Source: an uncultured Lentisphaeria bacterium (GTDB lineage: Bacteria > Verrucomicrobiota > Lentisphaeria > Victivallales > Victivallaceae). Taken from it: a stretch of 10,510 nucleotides of DNA. The notes beneath the pieces are model-generated. The model was not told where the DNA came from, ran no database searches, and saw only the letters and a program-made list of their open reading frames with translations. Positions 6,738-10,510 of this stretch are shown piece by piece. The stretch's first letter is position 1. The number at the start of each line of letters is the position of its first letter. A program made the position numbers and the translations under genes. Location: the NCBI GenBank assembly GCA_949298665.1, contig CASFXO010000414.1, forward strand, positions 1-10,510, written 5' to 3'.

Positions 6738-7511
6738 TCAGGCCGGATAATCGCCCGTGAAAACCCGCGTCGCCGGTCCGGTCATATAAACATGGTTGTC
6801 GTTTTCGTTCCATTCGATGTCGAGTTCGCCGCCGTCCAGCCGGACCGTGATATGCCGGTCGGTGCGCCCGGTGAGGACGCCGGCCACACAGGTGGCGCTG
6901 CTGCCGGTGCCGCAGGCGAGGGTGACGCCGCAGCCGCGTTCCCAGACCCGCATGCGCACGAGACGCCGGTTCAGGACCTGTACGAATTCGATGTTGCTTT
7001 TGTGGGGGAAGTGCGGATGACGCTCCAGTTCGGGGCCGTCGGTTTCGAGGCGGACGGCGGCGACGTCCGGAACGAATATGACGAAATGCGGATTGCCCAT
7101 GGAGACGTCGGTGCCGGTGAAGCGGTTGAGCGTGGTTTCCACGTCGCCCGGATGGGGGGCGCCCATGTCGACCCGGACCCGGGCGTCCGGCAGCATGACC
7201 GGTCGGATGATTCCGGCGCGGGTGGACAGTTCAAATGACGGTCCCGGCGCGATCCGTTCGGCGACGATAAAGGCGGCGGCGCAACGGGTGGCGTTGCCGC
7301 ACATTTCCGTTTCGGTGCCGTCGGAATTGTAGATCCGCATTTCGAAGCGGTTGCCGCCGCGGTGCCGCAGCGTGACCAGCCCGTCCGCCCCGATGCCGAA
7401 ATGCCGGTCGCAGGCGGCCCGGGCGATTTTCTGAAAATCGATCCCCGGTTCCGCATCGGCGTTGACGAAGATGAAATCGTTGCCCAGACCGTGATATTTG
7501 ACGAAACGCAT
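6738..7511 (-). CDS. dapF: Diaminopimelate epimerase
   Basis: This 257-residue cytoplasmic enzyme interconverts LL- and meso-diaminopimelate without a cofactor, using two cysteines as acid and base. Both are present: Cys71 in EMCGNATRC and Cys200 in LACGTGSSA. Other family signatures are KYHGLGNDF (5-13), FGIGADGL (38-45), YNSDGTE (61-67), SMGNPHFVIF (137-146) and the substrate-binding WERG (190-193). The segment GCGVTLACGTG carries Val where many family members have Glu. GGAGGT at 7519-7524, seven nt before the ATG, lies across the end of gltD, whose stop codon is only 3 nt away, so translation of the two genes is probably coupled. The product supplies meso-DAP for lysine and the peptidoglycan stem peptide. 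Confidence 0.97.
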   Translation of the reverse strand: MRFVKYHGLGNDFIFVNADAEPGIDFQKIARAACDRHFGIGADGLVTLRHRGGNRFEMRIYNSDGTETEMCGNATRCAAAFIVAERIAPGPSFELSTRAGIIRPVMLPDARVRVDMGAPHPGDVETTLNRFTGTDVSMGNPHFVIFVPDVAAVRLETDGPELERHPHFPHKSNIEFVQVLNRRLVRMRVWERGCGVTLACGTGSSATCVAGVLTGRTDRHITVRLDGGELDIEWNENDNHVYMTGPATRVFTGDYPA

Positions 7512-7514
7512 GGT

Positions 7515-8825
7515 TTATACCTCCAGAAAATGTTGTACGTTTTGACTGACTCGCATGGCGTCGGCCATGGCGCGGACCACCAGCGACGGTCCGCCGGCCG
7601 CGTCTCCGGCGACGAAGAGATTGGGGGCCGCCGGCGGCGGTTCCGGTTTGAGAAACCCCATCGCCAGCAGCACCAGATCCGCGGCCAACACCTCTTTTTC
7701 GCCGGTGCGCGGAGTGAACCGCAGCGGCCGCCCTTCCGGTGAATATTCCCAGTCCACCGGCAGGACTTCCACGGCGCCGACCGCACCGTTCCGTTCCAGG
7801 AAACGGACGGTCTGCAGTCCCCAGCGGCGGATGGCGCCTTCCTGATGACTGGAGGAGGTGCGCCGCAGGCAGGGCCATTGCGGCCAGGGGGTGGACGGCG
7901 AACGTTCCGGAGGTGGTTCCGGCATGATTTCAATCTGGGTAACGCCTGCCGCGCCCTGACGATTGGCCATGCCGACGCAATCGGCGCCGGTGTCGCCGCC
8001 GCCGATGATCAACACGTTTTTTCCGGCGGCGGAACAGGCTCCGTTGAGAAAATCAAGAGCGAATTCAATACCGGGAAGCGCACGGTTTTCCACGTCAAGA
8101 TCGCGGGGGACCGGGGTGCCCGTCGCCGGAATGACGGCATCGTGGGTGCGCAGCAGAAATTCCCGGGAAATGTCGCTTCCGATCCTCGTGTCGCAACGGA
8201 AGACGATGCCGGCGGCTTTCAGAAGATCGATCCGGCGGTCGATGATTGCTCGATCCAGCTTGAAGGCGGGGATGCCGTACCGCAGCAGTCCGCCCGGGAG
8301 CGGACGTTGTTCGAAAACCGTTACCCGGCATCCGGCCTGCCGCAGCCGGATGGCGGCGGTCAGCCCGGCCGGACCGGAACCGACGACGGCGATGGAGCGG
8401 CCGTTTTCACGGCGCGGTCGGGGCGGCTGAACCCAGTGATGGGCAAAGGCGGATTCAACAACGTATTTTTCGATCTGCCGGATCATGACGGATTCGCTGA
8501 CCAGTTGCGCGGTGCAGCTGCCTTCGCAGAGCGCGGGACAGACGCGGGCGGTGAATTCCGGCATCGGGCTGGTGGAGGCAAGCAGTTCCCAGGCGTTCTG
8601 CAGATTGCCGCGGCGGACCTGCTCGTGAATATCGGGAATGAGATTGCCGAGCGGACAGCCGCTGCCGTGGCAGAAGGGAATGCCGCAATGCATGCAGCGT
8701 GAGACCTGCCGGTCGATTTCTTCGGCGGAAAGCCGGCGTTCGACTTCCCGGAAATCGGCGACCCGTTCCGCGACCGGACGGTACAGGTCGCTTACGCGGG
8801 AGAGGTGCAGAAAGTTCTTATCCAT
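7515..8825 (-). CDS. gltD: Glutamate synthase small subunit (NADPH-type), shortened C-terminus
   Basis: GltD passes electrons from NAD(P)H through FAD and iron-sulfur clusters to GltB. The 436-residue protein has N-terminal cysteines C44, C47, C52, C57 (CMHCGIPFCHGSGCPLGN) and C96, C100, C104 for [4Fe-4S] clusters, an FAD motif VVGSGPAGLTAA (147-158), a pyridine-nucleotide motif IIGGGDTGADC (273-283), the family segment STPWPQWPCLRRTSSSHQEG (311-330) and the closing FAD segment LFVAGDAAGGPSLVVRA (403-419). Between GFLKPE and LFVAGD about 25 residues are missing relative to family members of roughly 470-490 residues, and the usual EGR after the FAD segment is absent. The ATG at 8825 gives the standard N-terminus; AGGAG (8839-8843) is 13 nt upstream, longer than usual. 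It follows gltB by 37 nt. The paired GltB gene makes this call firm over other GltD-like oxidoreductases. Confidence 0.94.
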   Translation of the reverse strand: MDKNFLHLSRVSDLYRPVAERVADFREVERRLSAEEIDRQVSRCMHCGIPFCHGSGCPLGNLIPDIHEQVRRGNLQNAWELLASTSPMPEFTARVCPALCEGSCTAQLVSESVMIRQIEKYVVESAFAHHWVQPPRPRRENGRSIAVVGSGPAGLTAAIRLRQAGCRVTVFEQRPLPGGLLRYGIPAFKLDRAIIDRRIDLLKAAGIVFRCDTRIGSDISREFLLRTHDAVIPATGTPVPRDLDVENRALPGIEFALDFLNGACSAAGKNVLIIGGGDTGADCVGMANRQGAAGVTQIEIMPEPPPERSPSTPWPQWPCLRRTSSSHQEGAIRRWGLQTVRFLERNGAVGAVEVLPVDWEYSPEGRPLRFTPRTGEKEVLAADLVLLAMGFLKPEPPPAAPNLFVAGDAAGGPSLVVRAMADAMRVSQNVQHFLEV

Positions 8826-8862
8826 GATGATGTTTTTTCTCCTGATGGTACGGATGTGGTTG

Positions 8863-10510
8863 TCAGCGTTCGCTCCGCGGTGCGGCTTCTGCGGCGAGCT
8901 GTTTCCGGTATTCGACGGGGAACACCTTGACAAAGCGGCCGCGTTCGGCTTCCCAGTTTTCCAGAATCCGCGCCGCCCGGGGGCTGCCGGTGGCGGTGAG
9001 ATGGTCCCGGATCAGGGTCAGCAGTTCGGCTTCGTCGTCGCCGCCGGGGGCGATGGATTCGAGGTCGACCGTATCCAGATTGCATTTGAGGTCGAAGTCG
9101 TTGTCGCAATCATAGACATAGGCGATGCCGCCGGACATGCCCGCGCCGAAGTTGACGCCGACCGGTCCGAGTACCGCGACGCGGCCGCCGGTCATGTATT
9201 CGCAGCCGTGATCGCCGCCGCCTTCGAGCACCATGGTGCAGCCGCTGTTGCGGATGGCGAAACGCTCTCCGGCGAGACCGTTGAGGAAAATCCTGCCGGA
9301 AGTCGCGCCGTAACCGGCGACATTGCCGGCGATGACGTTTTCCGCGGGATCGTATCCGGCCGCCGCAGGCGGACGGATGATGATGACGCCTCCGGAAAGC
9401 CCCTTGCCGACGAAATCGTTGGCGTCCCCGGCCAGTTCCAGTACGACGCCGGGAGCAAGGAACGCACCGAAACTCTGTCCGGCACAGCCGTGCAGCCGGA
9501 TATGCACGGTGTCGTCCGGCAGTCCCCGGGCGCCGAAGCGGCGGGCGATTTCGCCCGAGAGACCGGCGCCGCAGCTGCGGTCGACGTTGGCAATGGGAAG
9601 TTCCAGTTCGGCGGGGACACCGGTTGCCAGCGTCTCCCGCAGTCGCGGAATCAGGACGCGGGCGTCGAATCCGGGAGCGCGCGGCGGCGCTTCCTCGAAG
9701 CGGACGACGCCGTCCGCCGCCCGTTCGAAAATCCGGCTGAAATCGAGATTGCAGGTTTTGAAGAAAGCCACCGCGTCGCCGGTTTCGAGCAGGTCGCTGC
9801 GGCCGACCGCCTCGCTCAGGGAACGCAATCCCAATGAGGCCAGAATGACGCGGACTTCGGCGGCGAGCAGCAGCAGAAAGTTTTCAATATATTCCGGTTT
9901 TCCGCGGAAGCAGCGGCGCAGTTCCGGGTCCTGCGTCGCCACGCCGACCGGGCAGGAATTGGCATGACACCGGCGCATCATGACGCAGCCGAGACACACG
10001 AGAAGTGTGGTGGCAAATCCGAATTCCTCCGCTCCGAGCAGGGCGCCGATCACCACGTCGCGGCCGGTTTTCAGCTGACCGTCCACCTGGAGCCGGACCC
10101 GGCCGCGCAGCCGGTTCAGCACCAGCGTCTGCTGCGCTTCCGCCAGCCCCAGGTCCCAGGGCATGCCCGCGTGTTTGATGCTGGTCAGCGGCGAAGCGCC
10201 GGTACCGCCGTCATGGCCGCTGATCAGAATGACGTCAGCGCCGGCCTTGGCCACACCGGCGGCGATGGTACCCACGCCGACTTCGGAAACCAGCTTGACG
10301 GAGACCCGTGCCGCCGGATTGACGTTGCGCAAATCGGAAATCAGCTGCGCCAGATCCTCGATCGAATAAATGTCATGGTGCGGCGGCGGCGAGATCAGCG
10401 TCACCCCCGGCGTCGAATGCCGGACCCGGGCGATTTCGGCGTCGACCTTGTATCCGGGGAGCTGGCCGCCTTCACCGGGCTTGGCGCCCTGCGCCATCTT
10501 GATCTGCAAT
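8863..10510 (-). CDS. gltB: Glutamate synthase large subunit, C-terminal part
   Basis: About 549 C-terminal residues of a protein normally near 1,500 residues are visible; the amidotransferase and central domains lie beyond the right edge. GltB makes two glutamates from glutamine and 2-oxoglutarate using electrons from GltD. The visible part starts in the FMN/2-oxoglutarate synthase domain: AQGAKPGEGGQLPG, SPPPHHDIYSIEDLAQLI, ISGHDGGTGASPLTSIKHAG and MPWDLGLAE. The 3Fe-4S cluster motif is CVMMRRCHANSCPVGVATQ (C-x5-C-x4-C), about 175-186 residues into the visible part. After it comes the GXGXG beta-helix domain (for example GDANDFVGKGLSGG and GYGATSGRIFLNG, ending near GMSGGIAYVYD). The frame is intact to its TGA. 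This is the first visible gene of the minus-strand operon; its promoter is outside the window. Confidence 0.97.
   Translation of the reverse strand, partial: LQIKMAQGAKPGEGGQLPGYKVDAEIARVRHSTPGVTLISPPPHHDIYSIEDLAQLISDLRNVNPAARVSVKLVSEVGVGTIAAGVAKAGADVILISGHDGGTGASPLTSIKHAGMPWDLGLAEAQQTLVLNRLRGRVRLQVDGQLKTGRDVVIGALLGAEEFGFATTLLVCLGCVMMRRCHANSCPVGVATQDPELRRCFRGKPEYIENFLLLLAAEVRVILASLGLRSLSEAVGRSDLLETGDAVAFFKTCNLDFSRIFERAADGVVRFEEAPPRAPGFDARVLIPRLRETLATGVPAELELPIANVDRSCGAGLSGEIARRFGARGLPDDTVHIRLHGCAGQSFGAFLAPGVVLELAGDANDFVGKGLSGGVIIIRPPAAAGYDPAENVIAGNVAGYGATSGRIFLNGLAGERFAIRNSGCTMVLEGGGDHGCEYMTGGRVAVLGPVGVNFGAGMSGGIAYVYDCDNDFDLKCNLDTVDLESIAPGGDDEAELLTLIRDHLTATGSPRAARILENWEAERGRFVKVFPVEYRKQLAAEAAPRSER

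Noticed and set aside
8826..8933. 36-residue extension of GltD into gltB
   Set aside because: It overlaps the gltB 3' end and has no family similarity. The ATG at 8825 matches the usual GltD N-terminus.

Overview
The window is GC-rich bacterial chromosome, most likely from the PVC superphylum and in particular a Lentisphaerota (Victivallis-like) anaerobe. This placement is inferred from gene content: a pseudopilin beginning with an FTLIELLVVIAIIAIL-type leader, a formylglycine-type sulfatase, LL-diaminopimelate aminotransferase (the DapL lysine/DAP route) and a NifA-like activator. No rRNA, tRNA, CRISPR array, insertion sequence or phage gene was recognised.

Left part (1-3877). The start of a pseudopilin gene runs off the left edge on the minus strand. 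A consensus sigma-70 promoter (TTGACA, 17 bp, TATAAT) drives it and sits directly behind the terminator of the next gene. That next gene (256-2085, minus) is the most unusual item here: one uninterrupted reading frame joining a family GH32 fructan/sucrose hydrolase to a PfkB-family sugar kinase, probably a fructokinase. As read, it would release fructose inside the cell and phosphorylate it on the same polypeptide. Diverging from it is a sulfatase (2405-3877, plus) with no signal peptide. Its GTG start is fixed by a Shine-Dalgarno sequence and a good sigma-70 promoter.

Right part (3960-10510). All genes are on the minus strand and tightly packed, in transcription order gltB (5' end outside the window), gltD, dapF, dapL and a NifA-type sigma-54 activator. 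Gaps are 37, 3, 22 and 29 nt, so this looks like one operon. GltBD makes glutamate from glutamine and 2-oxoglutarate. DapL uses glutamate to aminate tetrahydrodipicolinate to LL-DAP and returns 2-oxoglutarate. DapF epimerises LL-DAP to meso-DAP for peptidoglycan and lysine. The last gene, a GAF-AAA+-Fis activator, could link this set to nitrogen or carbon status, but its targets are not visible here.

Four genes start differently from their longest open frame (sulfatase, dapL, gltD and the activator). These starts were chosen from Shine-Dalgarno sites, promoter position, neighbouring genes and family N-termini.
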